From: Kiritimatiellia bacterium
Lineage (GTDB): Bacteria > Verrucomicrobiota > Kiritimatiellia > RFP12 > UBA3636
Assembly (NCBI GenBank): GCA_017424105.1
Contig: JAFPBK010000083.1
Span: 1 to 38,745 of the forward strand
Direction: 5' to 3'
DNA length: 38,745 nucleotides
The notes below the pieces were generated by a model, which was not told the origin of the DNA, ran no database searches, and worked only from the letters and a program-made list of their open reading frames with translations. A program made the position numbers and the translations under genes. This document shows, piece by piece, positions 24,232 through 34,039 of the stretch (positions are counted from its first letter, which is position 1; the number at the start of each line of letters is the position of its first letter).

Positions 24232-25334
24232 CGCATCACCCTACCAGAAGCATTGCCATTCATAAGAGAAGTTACCTCGCTAACAGAAACGCGGTTATAA
24301 TCACCATAAATTGAATGCTTTAAGCAGCTTGCTGCAACAGCAAATGCGAGGGCTTTTTGTGGCTCAGAATACTCTGTTGTATTCAGTGCATAAATCAAGC
24401 CAGCAGAGAAAGAGTCGCCACCACCAATTCTATCAAGAATATTTTCAATTCTGTATGAGCAATAGCTGCCATCTGGAGCAAGCGGTGCTAGGTATGATTT
24501 TGCTTCAGCAACATCATATAGCATTGCGCCCCAATTATTGTGATCAGCAGAATAGCTTTCACGTAGAGTGATAGCAATCTTAGATGCTTTAGGGAAGCGA
24601 GCTGCCAAAGCCTGAGCAACCTCTGTATAAGCTGCAATATTTAGCTGACCTGCCTCAACAGAAGTACCGCTTGCTGAAATACCAAACACATCAGAAGCAT
24701 CCTCTTCATTACCTACAATCACATCTACATAAGGAACAATCTGTCCCATGCATTCAGCTGCAAGAGCCTTTGGAGCAGTACCCTCACGCCACTTCCAAAG
24801 CTTTTTGCGGAAGTTCAAATCGCATGAGATTTTAATACCCTTCTCAGCTGCAAGCTTTGTTATAGCCAAAGTTGATTTGAAAGCAGCCTCTGAAAGAGAT
24901 GGTGTGATACCTGTAATATGTAACCAAGTTACGCCAGCAAGCATTGCTTCAAAGTCATAATCCTCTGGCTCTGCTAATGAAATTGATGAATAAGCGCGAT
25001 CATAAACAACTGATGAACCACGCTGATTTGCACCTGTCTCAGCAAAATAAATACCTAGGCGGCCTTTAGATGTTTTAAGGATTTTTGTGGTATCAACGCC
25101 TAGTCCACGCATTTCGCATAGCATTGCATCAACAATAGCATTTGAAGGGAGTGCTGTGAGGTATCTAGTTTGCAAACCAAACTGAGCAATACTTGCACAA
25201 ACATTTGCTTCACCGCCACCGAAAATAGCTTGTAGAGTTCCTGGCATAGCCTGAGCAAAGCGTAGGCTACCAGACGGAGATAAACGAAGCATTACTTCAC
25301 CAAAACCAGCAATACAAATTGGAGCTTTATCCAT
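24228..25334 (-). CDS. kdgK: PfkB-family kinase, 2-keto-3-deoxygluconate kinase-like
   Basis: A 368-residue sugar kinase close to KdgK, which phosphorylates 2-keto-3-deoxygluconate in uronate breakdown. Features: GFGEVMLRLSPSG at the start, FGGGEANVCASIAQFG for sugar binding, CDLNFRKKLWKW, and the DRIGGGDSFSAGL motif with catalytic D307. The extra residues around 260-295 make it longer than the usual 310-340. The ATG follows AAAGG. Uronate catabolism would fit the xylan-type enzymes elsewhere in the window, but no uronate isomerase or aldolase gene is present, so fructose or another acid sugar is possible. Confidence 0.82.
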   Translation of the reverse strand: MDKAPICIAGFGEVMLRLSPSGSLRFAQAMPGTLQAIFGGGEANVCASIAQFGLQTRYLTALPSNAIVDAMLCEMRGLGVDTTKILKTSKGRLGIYFAETGANQRGSSVVYDRAYSSISLAEPEDYDFEAMLAGVTWLHITGITPSLSEAAFKSTLAITKLAAEKGIKISCDLNFRKKLWKWREGTAPKALAAECMGQIVPYVDVIVGNEEDASDVFGISASGTSVEAGQLNIAAYTEVAQALAARFPKASKIAITLRESYSADHNNWGAMLYDVAEAKSYLAPLAPDGSYCSYRIENILDRIGGGDSFSAGLIYALNTTEYSEPQKALAFAVAASCLKHSIYGDYNRVSVSEVTSLMNGNASGRVMR

Positions 25335-25369
25335 ATGCGATACCTTTCACTGCACTACTACAAAAAAAA

Positions 25370-25461
25370 TGGCGGAGAGGGGGGGATTTGAACCCCCGGT
25401 ACAGAATTAACTGTACGACGAATTAGCAATCCGCTGCCTTCAGCCACTCAGCCACCTCTCC
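25370..25461 (-). tRNA. tRNA-Ser (anticodon GCU)
   Basis: On the minus strand, GGAGAGG (5') pairs with CCTCTCC, followed by G and an encoded CCA. The anticodon loop is TTGCTAA (GCT), with a long variable arm built on GTACAGTTAA...CTGTAC. T loop TTCAAAT. Length 92. Confidence 0.95.
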
Positions 25462-25499
25462 GCAAAGCATAATCTTTTATATGCATTTGATATTTGCGT

Positions 25500-25528
25500 A
25501 TAATACCTTATTATTTGCTCAGATTCAA
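25500..25528 (-). promoter_or_regulatory. Promoter candidate of tRNA-Ser(GCU)
   Basis: TTGAAT (25523-25528) and TATTAT (25500-25505) on the minus strand with a 17-base spacer, about 38 bases upstream of the tRNA. Confidence 0.5.
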
Positions 25529-25605
25529 GCAAAAAAACACAAATTTCGCTTAATTTTCCTTAAAATGTTGCTTTCCATTTTAAATAAAGCTATTGAAGTT
25601 AGCGT

Positions 25606-25990
25606 GCCTAAGGCATATGAAGCATTGCAAAGCAATATATGTGGTGAGATTAAATAAAGTTTCAGCAAGGCGAGGACGCCATGCTGCCCAGTTATTCTGT
25701 AAGACGGAGACGTCTTACAGCCCAGTTAACGTGTAGGACGGGGACGTCCTACACCCCAGAACTATGCGCTACCTAATACAGGTTAATCCTGAAAAATCAT
25801 CTTGGTGCACAGCCAGGACGACGCCTGGCTGCTCCGAGATAATTGAATCACGAACACCACACATGCACAGCACCTAGCCATCACGCAAACCACCACACGC
25901 ACGCAACATCCGACAAAATCAAAACAAAATTATTGTCATTCCTGTCAAAAAATTCGCACTTTTAGCCATCACGCTTACGTACGCAAGACA
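25606..25990 (+). repeat. Dispersed hairpin-array element, copy B
   Basis: The CTAAATTCG head is missing; the copy starts near GGCATATGAAGCATTGC. Core (25648-25759): hairpin 1 at 25669-25680; hairpin 2, same stem as copy A but with loop GAGA instead of GGGA; hairpin 3 identical to copy A. Tail of type 2: TTAATCCTGA, then a CAGCCAGG/CCTGGCTG hairpin at 25810-25831, CTCCGAGATAATTGAATCA, and CA-rich sequence reaching close to the radC stop at 25998. The 660-base gap between the KdgK-type and radC genes holds only the tRNA, its promoter and this element. Confidence 0.9.
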
Positions 25991-25997
25991 GCGTGCA

Positions 25998-26912
25998 CTA
26001 GAATGATATTATGTTTTCGCGGTGCATACTATAAAAGCCCGGCGAATATACCTCTGGATCACCTACAACCACATGATCGATTACTGGAATTGACAATTGC
26101 AATCCAGCAGCAACAAGCTCTTTGGTTATCTCTATATCCTTGCGGGATGGACGTGCATCGCCAGAAGGATGATTGTGTGCCAAAATTACTAATGCTGCAG
26201 AATAACGTATTGCCTCACGAAATACCTCGCGAGGATGTACAAGTGACGAATCAAGAGTTCCAGAAGAAATCTCAATCGGCTGCTGTGTGCAGAGTCGGCA
26301 TCGCTTATCTAATGGAAAAACAAAAAAGCTCTCCGTTTGCGATAATGCTTTGATTCGTCTCACCTTTTGCGCGACAAGCTCCGGATCGTCAAATACACTG
26401 CGCTTATCTACATCACCTAGCATGACGCGTCGCGACAACTCAAGCATAGCAGCAAGCTCTATTGCCTTTACCTGCCCTATACCTCCATAGCTTTTGAGCT
26501 CCTCTACTCCGGCATTCATCAGCTGTGGGAGCGAACCAAATGAATCTAACAGTTGGTGAGCAAGCATAAGCACATTCTTTCCTTGCGAACCTGTGCGCAG
26601 CATTATTGCAAGGAGCTCTTCATCTAACAGAGCTTTTGCGCCAAATTTTGCCAAGCGCTCGCGTGGACGAAAATTCTCTGGCAGCGTTGATAGTGCTTGC
26701 GATTTTTCTTGATTGTCATCCACACAATTTTCTACACCATAAACTGCATTTTCTGTAGCATCCGCAACAGTCTTAACAGAACTGGACGCTGCCACAAATG
26801 GTGCTTCTCGTTTAACTAATTGGTGGGATTTTCTTGAATGGGGAGCAATATCACAAATGGATACTTTTTGCTCACAACCATCATACTTTAACCTCAGCTG
26901 GGCCATATTCAT
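25998..26912 (-). CDS. radC: RadC-family JAB-domain protein
   Basis: A RadC protein of 304 residues. After an unusual 75-residue N-terminal extension, the helix-hairpin-helix-like part begins at RPRERLAKFGAKALLDEELLAI and includes LKSYGGIGQVKA. The C-terminal JAB/MPN+ domain carries the metal motif HNHPSGDARPSRKD (HxH, Ser, Asp), preceded by SSLVHPREVF. The historical repair role of RadC is doubtful; its activity is unknown. The ATG at 26910-26912 is preferred because GGAGG lies just upstream, inside miaA, so the two genes overlap by 32 bases. Operon order: HAD, miaA, radC. Confidence 0.9.
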   Translation of the reverse strand: MNMAQLRLKYDGCEQKVSICDIAPHSRKSHQLVKREAPFVAASSSVKTVADATENAVYGVENCVDDNQEKSQALSTLPENFRPRERLAKFGAKALLDEELLAIMLRTGSQGKNVLMLAHQLLDSFGSLPQLMNAGVEELKSYGGIGQVKAIELAAMLELSRRVMLGDVDKRSVFDDPELVAQKVRRIKALSQTESFFVFPLDKRCRLCTQQPIEISSGTLDSSLVHPREVFREAIRYSAALVILAHNHPSGDARPSRKDIEITKELVAAGLQLSIPVIDHVVVGDPEVYSPGFYSMHRENIISF

Positions 26913-27843
26913 TCCAAACCTCCATGATCTTATCTGCAACTCTACTTACTTCTATAGCCGTATTGGGCGCTGACACCCATTTTACATTATTCTGATTACG
27001 GAACCACGTACGCTGACGCTTTGCCAGCTGACGAGTTCTTACAATTGTTCGCTCAATTGCTTCCTCTACTGAGCACTTTCCATCAAGAGCATCCTGTGCT
27101 TCTTGATAGCCAATGCCTGAGCCTGCAGTAGAAGAAAAATTCGGATATTGCTCGCGGAGGAGCTTTACTTCATCAAGCAAACCGCCTGTAAACATTTCGC
27201 GGGCACGCTTTTCAATGCGTAATTTTAAGAGCTCTGGCTCCGCCCAGAGTCCTGCAATTGCTGGTTGATTGTTTGCTGTCAGCTTTTCCTCAGAGGCAAG
27301 ATGCGCTGCATAGCTACGCACAGCATCCACTCCTTTTGCTTCAAGCATTTCAATCATACGAATCACGCGGCGAGGATTCTCTTTGTCTGCCATTGCTTCC
27401 AAAACCTCAGGCACAGCAGAAAGACGCTGCCACAAGACCTCAATTCCTCCAGCAGCATATTCTGCATTCAGTTTTGCCCGAAGTTCCTCATTCTCTGCAC
27501 CGGGTGCATCAATACCTTTAAGTAATGCGCTGATATATAAGCCTGTGCCACCAGCAACAATTACACTGCGCCCCTGTGCCTCTGCCTCAGCAAAGGCTGC
27601 TCGTGCTGCATCTAACCATTTTCCTGTGCTAAATGGAGCATCTGGAGCAACTATATCGGCACCACGAAAATCAATTCCAACAAGCTCTTCAGCTGTTGGT
27701 TTTGCTGTGCCTATATTCATTCCTTTATAGACAAGCATGGAATCAGCTGATATGAGTATGCTGCCTGTGCGGCGAGCTAGCTCATTAGCTGTAGCAGTTT
27801 TTCCTGTTGCGGTAGGACCGACTAATATCCATGCTTTTGCCAT
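26881..27843 (-). CDS. miaA: tRNA dimethylallyltransferase
   Basis: MiaA adds a dimethylallyl group to N6 of A37 in tRNAs reading UNN codons. The tRNA-Ser and tRNA-Leu in this window have an A after the anticodon and are plausible substrates. The protein has 320 residues: P-loop GPTATGKT near 9-16, SADSMLVYKGMNIGTAKPT, VAGGTGLYISALLKG, and the C-terminal TRQLAKRQRTWFRNQ. It begins two bases after the HAD gene stop and overlaps radC at its end. Confidence 0.95.
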   Translation of the reverse strand: MAKAWILVGPTATGKTATANELARRTGSILISADSMLVYKGMNIGTAKPTAEELVGIDFRGADIVAPDAPFSTGKWLDAARAAFAEAEAQGRSVIVAGGTGLYISALLKGIDAPGAENEELRAKLNAEYAAGGIEVLWQRLSAVPEVLEAMADKENPRRVIRMIEMLEAKGVDAVRSYAAHLASEEKLTANNQPAIAGLWAEPELLKLRIEKRAREMFTGGLLDEVKLLREQYPNFSSTAGSGIGYQEAQDALDGKCSVEEAIERTIVRTRQLAKRQRTWFRNQNNVKWVSAPNTAIEVSRVADKIMEVWNEYGPAEVKV

Positions 27844-27845
27844 AA

Positions 27846-28487
27846 TTATAAACTCTCGTCTGTATATTTTGATAAATCATCCAGTACAACATCTGCCAAA
27901 GAAACATCATGCTTGGGGTGATTTGGCAGAACGATTGCGACACAACGCATTCCTGCACGCTTTGCAGCTGTTACGCCTGGACAAGAATCCTCAAAAACAA
28001 CACAATCCTCAGGAGGGAGCCCCAGCTTTTCTGCAGCTAAAAGAAATGCGCTTGGATCTGGTTTACCAACTGGGTAATCCTCACAGCCAACATAAAATGA
28101 AACACAATCCTCAATACCCATATATTCAAGGCCTGCAGCAATTGTTGCACGAGGAGAACCCGACGCAATACATACTGGTGCTGTCTTTGACAAGCGCTTT
28201 AATAGTTCAATTGAACCATGAATACGGATATCGCTACTTTGCTTGATTTCATCAAAATACTTACGTGCCTCAGAATATAGAGCAGGTATAGCATCCTCAC
28301 TTACATTCAGATGCGCTGCAATATCTTGATATACCTCAATTGTTGAGCGCCCGCAAGCCAGTTCAACAGCAGCCTCGTGCGAAATAGGTGCGCCATGAAC
28401 ACTGAGTAGCTTCTCTGTTACTTCTACCCATACAAGCTCTGTGTCAAGTAGCGTTCCATCTAAATCAAATATATATCCTTTTGCCAT
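27846..28487 (-). CDS. HAD-superfamily sugar-phosphate phosphatase/mutase-like
   Basis: A 213-residue HAD protein of the beta-phosphoglucomutase/phosphatase subgroup. Motif I is FDLDGTLLDTE (D8 nucleophile, D10), motif II is IASGSPR, the motif III lysine is in GKPDPSAF and motif IV is VVFEDSCPGV. The helical cap lies between residues 16 and 85. Such proteins act on small phosphorylated sugars or nucleotides; I cannot name the substrate. It directly precedes miaA (two-base gap), probably as the first gene of that operon. Confidence 0.88.
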   Translation of the reverse strand: MAKGYIFDLDGTLLDTELVWVEVTEKLLSVHGAPISHEAAVELACGRSTIEVYQDIAAHLNVSEDAIPALYSEARKYFDEIKQSSDIRIHGSIELLKRLSKTAPVCIASGSPRATIAAGLEYMGIEDCVSFYVGCEDYPVGKPDPSAFLLAAEKLGLPPEDCVVFEDSCPGVTAAKRAGMRCVAIVLPNHPKHDVSLADVVLDDLSKYTDESL

Positions 28488-28557
28488 TCTTTCAACTTTC
28501 TAAATCTATGTGTAAAAATCAACTCTCTAAAATAACTTGGTAGGAATATCAAAGCAA

Positions 28558-30837
28558 TTATTTATTTGTTTTCTGAACTGTTTTCTTAACTACCTTTACA
28601 GAACTGAATATCTCTTTAATTTCTGTTGTACGAGGATTCTCACGAGTACCAGCATAATGTATTCTTACTGTAATTGGCATTGGCTTTGGCTGCTTAAATT
28701 TCTGCATTTGAGCATCAGTAAATACAATATAGCTTGGCTCTGAAACACCTTTTATCTCAATTATATCAACGCCTTCAGACTTCTTCTTCCAGTAATCTGC
28801 ATCGCCAGCCTTCATGCGCTCATCTTCTGATGTAAATTCACGAGGAACTTCCTTGAGATATAGCTCAACAAGCTTATTCATTGCAATAGCATCACCTAAC
28901 TCAGCTGCACGCTCATACCAGTGATATGCAGCTTCGTTAGATTGATTTGCATATCCCAAGAGGAACATTGTTCCCAAATTAACCATTGCATCTGCACGAA
29001 GTACATAATGTACTCTTGTATTATTAGCAATGCGACGATACCATTTTACCGCATTTGAATAATCCTTCTGCACATATCGTCCTTCATAATTTAGTCGAGC
29101 AAGAACTAACTGAGAAGGAACATGATCTGCTCCTGCAAAACGCTCTATTGCGTTGAAAAGAATAGGATATTCCTTTTCCTTTGGCATGCCACGTCCTTCA
29201 GACACAAAGTAAAGAATTCTATTCATTGCTTGAACAGAGCGTGGATTAAAGCCATATTCTGCTTTAATTGTAAGACGCCAATAGTTCATTGCTCTTGCAT
29301 CATTATCCTTACTCTCACCTGTTGTCTTTTGTGCATATAAATCACCAAGCAACAAGCTAGCCTTTGGCATATTGCCATTTGCAAGTTTATCAAGAATAGT
29401 CTCTGCCTCTATGCGCTGTGGCTCATAGCCAACACCTGCAAGCATCAAATAAGCACGCCAAAATTCAATCTCTGTATCGTACTTATACTGCTCGTCATAA
29501 TAGCTCTTATATCTTTCTACAAGCTCTACAGCCTCTTCACGATTCTTCTCTACGCCATTCTGACCAAACCATAGCATAATGGAATAACGTGCTGCAGCAA
29601 GTGGATTTATCAGCTTATTTGAAATCAATTGCTCTACAGTATATTCTTCCACAAGTGCAGGAAGACGACTCTTGTCATTATTATTCTCATCCTCGCCAAT
29701 AATAGAAATTGCGGAATAAGCAGACTCCTCTTTCATTGTCTGATTGATAAGAGAATCTTGCTCATGTTGATACAAGAAATAAGCAATACCTGCGCAACAA
29801 CCAACTAAGAAAAGCATCAAAAGCACAAACTTTGAATTGCGCATCATTTGACGATTTACTGCATCATGGTTTTTATGGGAAGAGTGTCTGCGCTGCTTGC
29901 TAAATGCACTCTTATGTCTATGCTTATGAGAATGAATCTTCTTTGCATTTGCTGATACTTCTGGCTTATTTTCTGTATTATCCTCAGAAGCATCTTCTTC
30001 TCCATGTGTATTATTATTGTTCAAAGATGGAATAAAATCCTCAACAGAACAGCGTTGATAGTATTTAATACCATTCTTTGAAAAGATGTCAAGAACATCA
30101 AGATATAATTGGCAAACAGCATCATAGCCATCCAAATTCTTTGCCTTTGAAGCCAGTTCTAAAAGAGCTGGTTTTGCATTAGCCCAATTACGATTATTTG
30201 GACTTGCTGCATTAGCAACCTTTTCTATTAAACGGCCTGCCTCAACAATATCAAGTGCAATTCCTTTATATGCCTCTGCTTGCTCTGGCCACATTGCACA
30301 AGGCACACGTGTAACTACACCTACAGGATTCAATTGTTTATCAAGCAAAGGATTTGAAAATGCACTTCCAACATACAAATCATAAGCATGTAAATTGGAT
30401 ACTGTTTCTAAAACATCGTAAAGTACTAATGAGCAATCATCACCAGCAAGTCCACCAGTTGTGGTACTTTCCGCAATCAATGAATCTAAATCAAAAACAA
30501 GCTTATTATTCTTTTCTTCAGATGTTTGGCAATTTATATCTGTAAAAAGATGAATCTGCTTTAAACCTGTAGGTCTTTCAGTACGAATCCAGCGAACACC
30601 ATCAGACTCTCCTGCTGCAAAGCACTTGATAATACAAGGGCTTTGCAGCTTGCGAACCTTCTTAATGTGCTCATTCAAAGCGTCTACTGTAACATTACTG
30701 TCTTCAGGAATAATATGAAGAGCATATTTTCTATTTGTAGATCCAAAAATTACAGAATAAGCTTCGCCAAATGCGCTGGTCCCAATATATTCAATGACCT
30801 TATGTTGTCCGACCTTTTGTCCATGAATTAGTTGCAT
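28558..30837 (-). CDS. Membrane pseudokinase with C-terminal Sel1-like repeats
   Basis: A 759-residue protein. The N-terminal 270 residues follow a Hanks-kinase pattern (YIGTSAFGEAYSV like a glycine loop), but the VAIK lysine is replaced (YALHI), the catalytic loop reads HAYDLYVGSAFSNPLL without Asp, and DFG is absent. This is a pseudokinase. A His/Lys-rich linker (HSHKHRHKSAF) precedes a single membrane segment near 336-356 (FVLLMLFLVGCCAGIAYFLY), so the kinase-like part should be inside. The outer part, about 470-700, has Sel1-like repeats (AVKWYRRIANN, AYHWYERAAELGDAIAMNKL). The ATG follows AGGAG. It starts 27 bases after secA, with which it is probably co-transcribed. Likely a signalling or scaffold protein; partner unknown. 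Confidence 0.82.
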   Translation of the reverse strand: MQLIHGQKVGQHKVIEYIGTSAFGEAYSVIFGSTNRKYALHIIPEDSNVTVDALNEHIKKVRKLQSPCIIKCFAAGESDGVRWIRTERPTGLKQIHLFTDINCQTSEEKNNKLVFDLDSLIAESTTTGGLAGDDCSLVLYDVLETVSNLHAYDLYVGSAFSNPLLDKQLNPVGVVTRVPCAMWPEQAEAYKGIALDIVEAGRLIEKVANAASPNNRNWANAKPALLELASKAKNLDGYDAVCQLYLDVLDIFSKNGIKYYQRCSVEDFIPSLNNNNTHGEEDASEDNTENKPEVSANAKKIHSHKHRHKSAFSKQRRHSSHKNHDAVNRQMMRNSKFVLLMLFLVGCCAGIAYFLYQHEQDSLINQTMKEESAYSAISIIGEDENNNDKSRLPALVEEYTVEQLISNKLINPLAAARYSIMLWFGQNGVEKNREEAVELVERYKSYYDEQYKYDTEIEFWRAYLMLAGVGYEPQRIEAETILDKLANGNMPKASLLLGDLYAQKTTGESKDNDARAMNYWRLTIKAEYGFNPRSVQAMNRILYFVSEGRGMPKEKEYPILFNAIERFAGADHVPSQLVLARLNYEGRYVQKDYSNAVKWYRRIANNTRVHYVLRADAMVNLGTMFLLGYANQSNEAAYHWYERAAELGDAIAMNKLVELYLKEVPREFTSEDERMKAGDADYWKKKSEGVDIIEIKGVSEPSYIVFTDAQMQKFKQPKPMPITVRIHYAGTRENPRTTEIKEIFSSVKVVKKTVQKTNK

Positions 30838-30864
30838 ATTTTTTGCTCCTAAGCTCACAAGATT

Positions 30865-33800
30865 TTACGAATTTGCCCCGCAGCACTTCTTATATTTTTT
30901 ACCACTTCCACATGGGCAAGGATCATTACGTCCAACTGAAACAGCAGCCTTGACAGGACCACGTGCAGCACCATTCTCTGCTGCTGCGCGAGCTGCTTGT
31001 GCTTTCTCAGCCATTGCAAGAGCCTTGTCAAAAGCATCTGAGCTTACGCTGCTTGCTGCTGGAGCAGAAGTAACACGGCTAGCCTGAGCTGCTCTTGCTG
31101 CCTGCTGATTTACACCAGAAGCTGCAGCTGTTGCTTGAGCTAATACAGAAGCCTGTTCCTCAGGATTATTTGTCTTAACACGGCGTGACATTGCCATACG
31201 TGTCATAAAGCCTTGCATTGCCTCTAGTGAGGTTGCAGAACGGAATGCTGCTGTGCAAACATTAAGCTTAATGCGCTCCATCAAATCGTAGAACATGATT
31301 GAAGCCTCACGCTTATACTCAACTAGAGGATCGCGCTGTGCATAAGAGCGAAGACGTACATCACCGCGCAAATCATCCATTGAACGCAAATATGTTTGCC
31401 ACTCTGTATCAACACTGCGAAGCATTACATAGCGCTCCAAATCCATTAGGCGATCTGGTGTTTCCATTGAGCACTTTAGCTGATATGCTTCCTCAACCAA
31501 ATTCATAATAAACTTAGCTGCTTCCTCTGCCTTACCCTTGAATTGAACAAGATCTGCTTCTGCCAGCGGAATTGGGAATACGCTGTTTGCCCACTCAACA
31601 AGCTCACCTAAACGAGAGTCCTTTTCTGAAATGATAAACTTCTCGCATTGAGTCATGATAATATCATTGAAAATATCAAGAATTAAATCATGAACATTTT
31701 CGCTTGATAGTGCATCTGAACGGAAGCCATAAATCACCTCGCGCTGACGATTCATAACATCATCATATTCAAGTGTACGCTTACGAATTGAGAAGTTACG
31801 CTGCTCAACCTTGCGCTGAGCTGTTTCAATTGAGCGATTCAACAGACCTGCTTGAATTGGCTCGCCTTCCTTATAGCCCATGCGAGCCATCATTCCTGCA
31901 ATGCGGTCAGAACCAAACAGACGCATTAGAGGATCCTCAAGAGAAACGTAGAAACGTGAAGAACCTGGATCACCCTGACGAGCACAGCGACCACGTAGCT
32001 GGCGGTCAATACGGCGAGACTCGTGTCTCTCAGAGCCAATCACACGCAAACCGCAAGGGCGCTCTTCAAGAAGCTCGCGTAATGTCTTTGGATAACCCTG
32101 TGGCTTATCATCAAGACTTGTTTGTGACTGTATCAACTCACGAGGTGTCCAAACGACGCCCTCTCCAAGCTTAATATCAGTACCACGACCAGCCATATTT
32201 GTTGCAATTGTTACTGCTCCTGGCTGACCTGCAAGTGCAACAATCTCTGCCTCGCGTGCATGGTTCTTTGCATTCAACACATTGTGTGGAATACCAGCCT
32301 GCTTGAATAAGCGAGAAAGAATTTCTGATGTTTCAACTGCAACAGTACCAAGAAGCACTGGCTGCCCATTTCTATGACACTCCTTTACCTCGTCAATAAT
32401 TGCATTGAATTTCTCACGCTGTGTGCGATACATCAAGTCATTGCTGTCAACACGACGAATTGGGCGATTTGTTGGAATTACAACCACATCAAGGCGATAA
32501 ATCTCATTAAATTCTGAAGCTTCTGTTTCTGCTGTACCTGTCATACCAGCAAGCTTCTTATACATACGGAAGTAGTTCTGAATTGTAATTGTTGCAAGAG
32601 TCTGAGTCTCGCGCTCAATCTTTACGCCTTCCTTAGCTTCAACTGCTTGGTGAAGACCATCTGACCAACGGCGGCCTGGAAGGATACGTCCTGTAAATTC
32701 ATCAACGATAAGAACCTTGTTGTCCATAACAACATAATCTGTATCCTTTTCGTACAAGCAATAAGCCTTTAGAAGCTGGTCAATTGTATGGATACGCTCG
32801 CTTCTCTCTGCAAAATCTGCTTGAGCTGCCTGACGCTTCATCTGGCGCTCTTCATTTGACAAGCCTTCTGCATCAATTGCTGACATAATTGCAACAATAT
32901 CAGGAAGCACGAACATTTCATGATCTGCAGGATTTAATTCTGTGCAACCATTATCTGTCAAAATTGCTTCACGAGTACGCTCATCAATTGTGAAGTATAG
33001 CTCCTCTCTGAATCTGCGGGAGTCTTCCTTATGCATCTCTGTAAGCATCATGTTCTCAACATCCTCATGAAGCTTACGGATAGATGGCTCTTCAAACATC
33101 TGTAGCAAGCGAGGGTGCTTTGGCATTGCATGATAAATCTGATACATATACTTCAAAGAAGCATCACGATTCTCTTCCTTGATTGCTGCTTCAACCTTTG
33201 TAAATAACTGATCTACCAGCTGTAGCTGCTTACGATACAAGCGCTCAACCTTTGGCTGCAATAAAGAGTACTGCTGATTTGTTTGAGGTGCAGGACCAGA
33301 AATAATAAGTGGTGTACGAGCCTCATCAATAAGAATTGAGTCCACCTCGTCGATAATAGCAAAGCTATATCCACGCTGTACTTGCTCCTGAGCAGAGGTT
33401 GCCATACCATTATCACGCAAATAGTCAAAACCGAACTCAGAGTTTGTTCCATAAGTAACATCACAAGCATATTGCTCGCGGCGCTGCATTGGATTCATTG
33501 TATTTTGAATACAACCAACTGTCAGACCAAGCCACTTAAATACCTGACCAACCCACTGAGAGTCACGTAATGCCAAATAATCGTTAACAGTAACAAGATG
33601 AACATTATTTCCTGTAAGTGCATTTAGGTACAAAGGAAGTGTTGCAACAAGTGTTTTACCTTCACCAGTCTGCATTTCTGCAATCTTACCTTGGTGTAGA
33701 ACAATACCACCCATTAGCTGAACGTCAAATGGCACCATTTCCCATCTTAGAGTATGACCGCAAACCTCGTATTCATTACCGCACATTCTGCGACAAGCAT

Positions 33801-34011
33801 TCTTTACGACAGCAAATGCCTCACACATAATGTCATCAAGAGTTTCACCATTCTTTAGACGCTCTTTAAATTCAGGTGTCTTTGCACGTAGTTCATCATC
33901 TGAAAGTGATTTATACTGCTCATCAAAGCGATTGATAGCCTCTACATATGGACGCAATTTCTTTACATCGCGAGCACGCTTTGTTCCAAAAATTTTAGCA
34001 AAAAGATTCAT
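30865..34011 (-). CDS. secA: Protein translocase ATPase SecA
   Basis: The motor of Sec protein export. Nucleotide-binding motifs are clear: MQTGEGKTLVATLPLYLNA (Walker A), IDEVDSILIDEARTPLIISG, and GRGTDIKLGEG. The C terminus carries the metal-binding SEC-C motif NDPCPCGSGKKYKKCC after an Ala-rich linker. At 1048 residues it is longer than E. coli SecA (901) because of an insertion after LLQPKVERLYRK, of the kind I associate with SecA of the FCB/PVC lineages. The ATG follows AAGGA. Its leader contains a hairpin and a nested palindrome (separate entries). secD/F/Y are not near. Confidence 0.97.
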   Translation of the reverse strand: MNLFAKIFGTKRARDVKKLRPYVEAINRFDEQYKSLSDDELRAKTPEFKERLKNGETLDDIMCEAFAVVKNACRRMCGNEYEVCGHTLRWEMVPFDVQLMGGIVLHQGKIAEMQTGEGKTLVATLPLYLNALTGNNVHLVTVNDYLALRDSQWVGQVFKWLGLTVGCIQNTMNPMQRREQYACDVTYGTNSEFGFDYLRDNGMATSAQEQVQRGYSFAIIDEVDSILIDEARTPLIISGPAPQTNQQYSLLQPKVERLYRKQLQLVDQLFTKVEAAIKEENRDASLKYMYQIYHAMPKHPRLLQMFEEPSIRKLHEDVENMMLTEMHKEDSRRFREELYFTIDERTREAILTDNGCTELNPADHEMFVLPDIVAIMSAIDAEGLSNEERQMKRQAAQADFAERSERIHTIDQLLKAYCLYEKDTDYVVMDNKVLIVDEFTGRILPGRRWSDGLHQAVEAKEGVKIERETQTLATITIQNYFRMYKKLAGMTGTAETEASEFNEIYRLDVVVIPTNRPIRRVDSNDLMYRTQREKFNAIIDEVKECHRNGQPVLLGTVAVETSEILSRLFKQAGIPHNVLNAKNHAREAEIVALAGQPGAVTIATNMAGRGTDIKLGEGVVWTPRELIQSQTSLDDKPQGYPKTLRELLEERPCGLRVIGSERHESRRIDRQLRGRCARQGDPGSSRFYVSLEDPLMRLFGSDRIAGMMARMGYKEGEPIQAGLLNRSIETAQRKVEQRNFSIRKRTLEYDDVMNRQREVIYGFRSDALSSENVHDLILDIFNDIIMTQCEKFIISEKDSRLGELVEWANSVFPIPLAEADLVQFKGKAEEAAKFIMNLVEEAYQLKCSMETPDRLMDLERYVMLRSVDTEWQTYLRSMDDLRGDVRLRSYAQRDPLVEYKREASIMFYDLMERIKLNVCTAAFRSATSLEAMQGFMTRMAMSRRVKTNNPEEQASVLAQATAAASGVNQQAARAAQASRVTSAPAASSVSSDAFDKALAMAEKAQAARAAAENGAARGPVKAAVSVGRNDPCPCGSGKKYKKCCGANS

Positions 34012-34039
34012 TTTTATTCCTTAAAATCAAATATATAAA

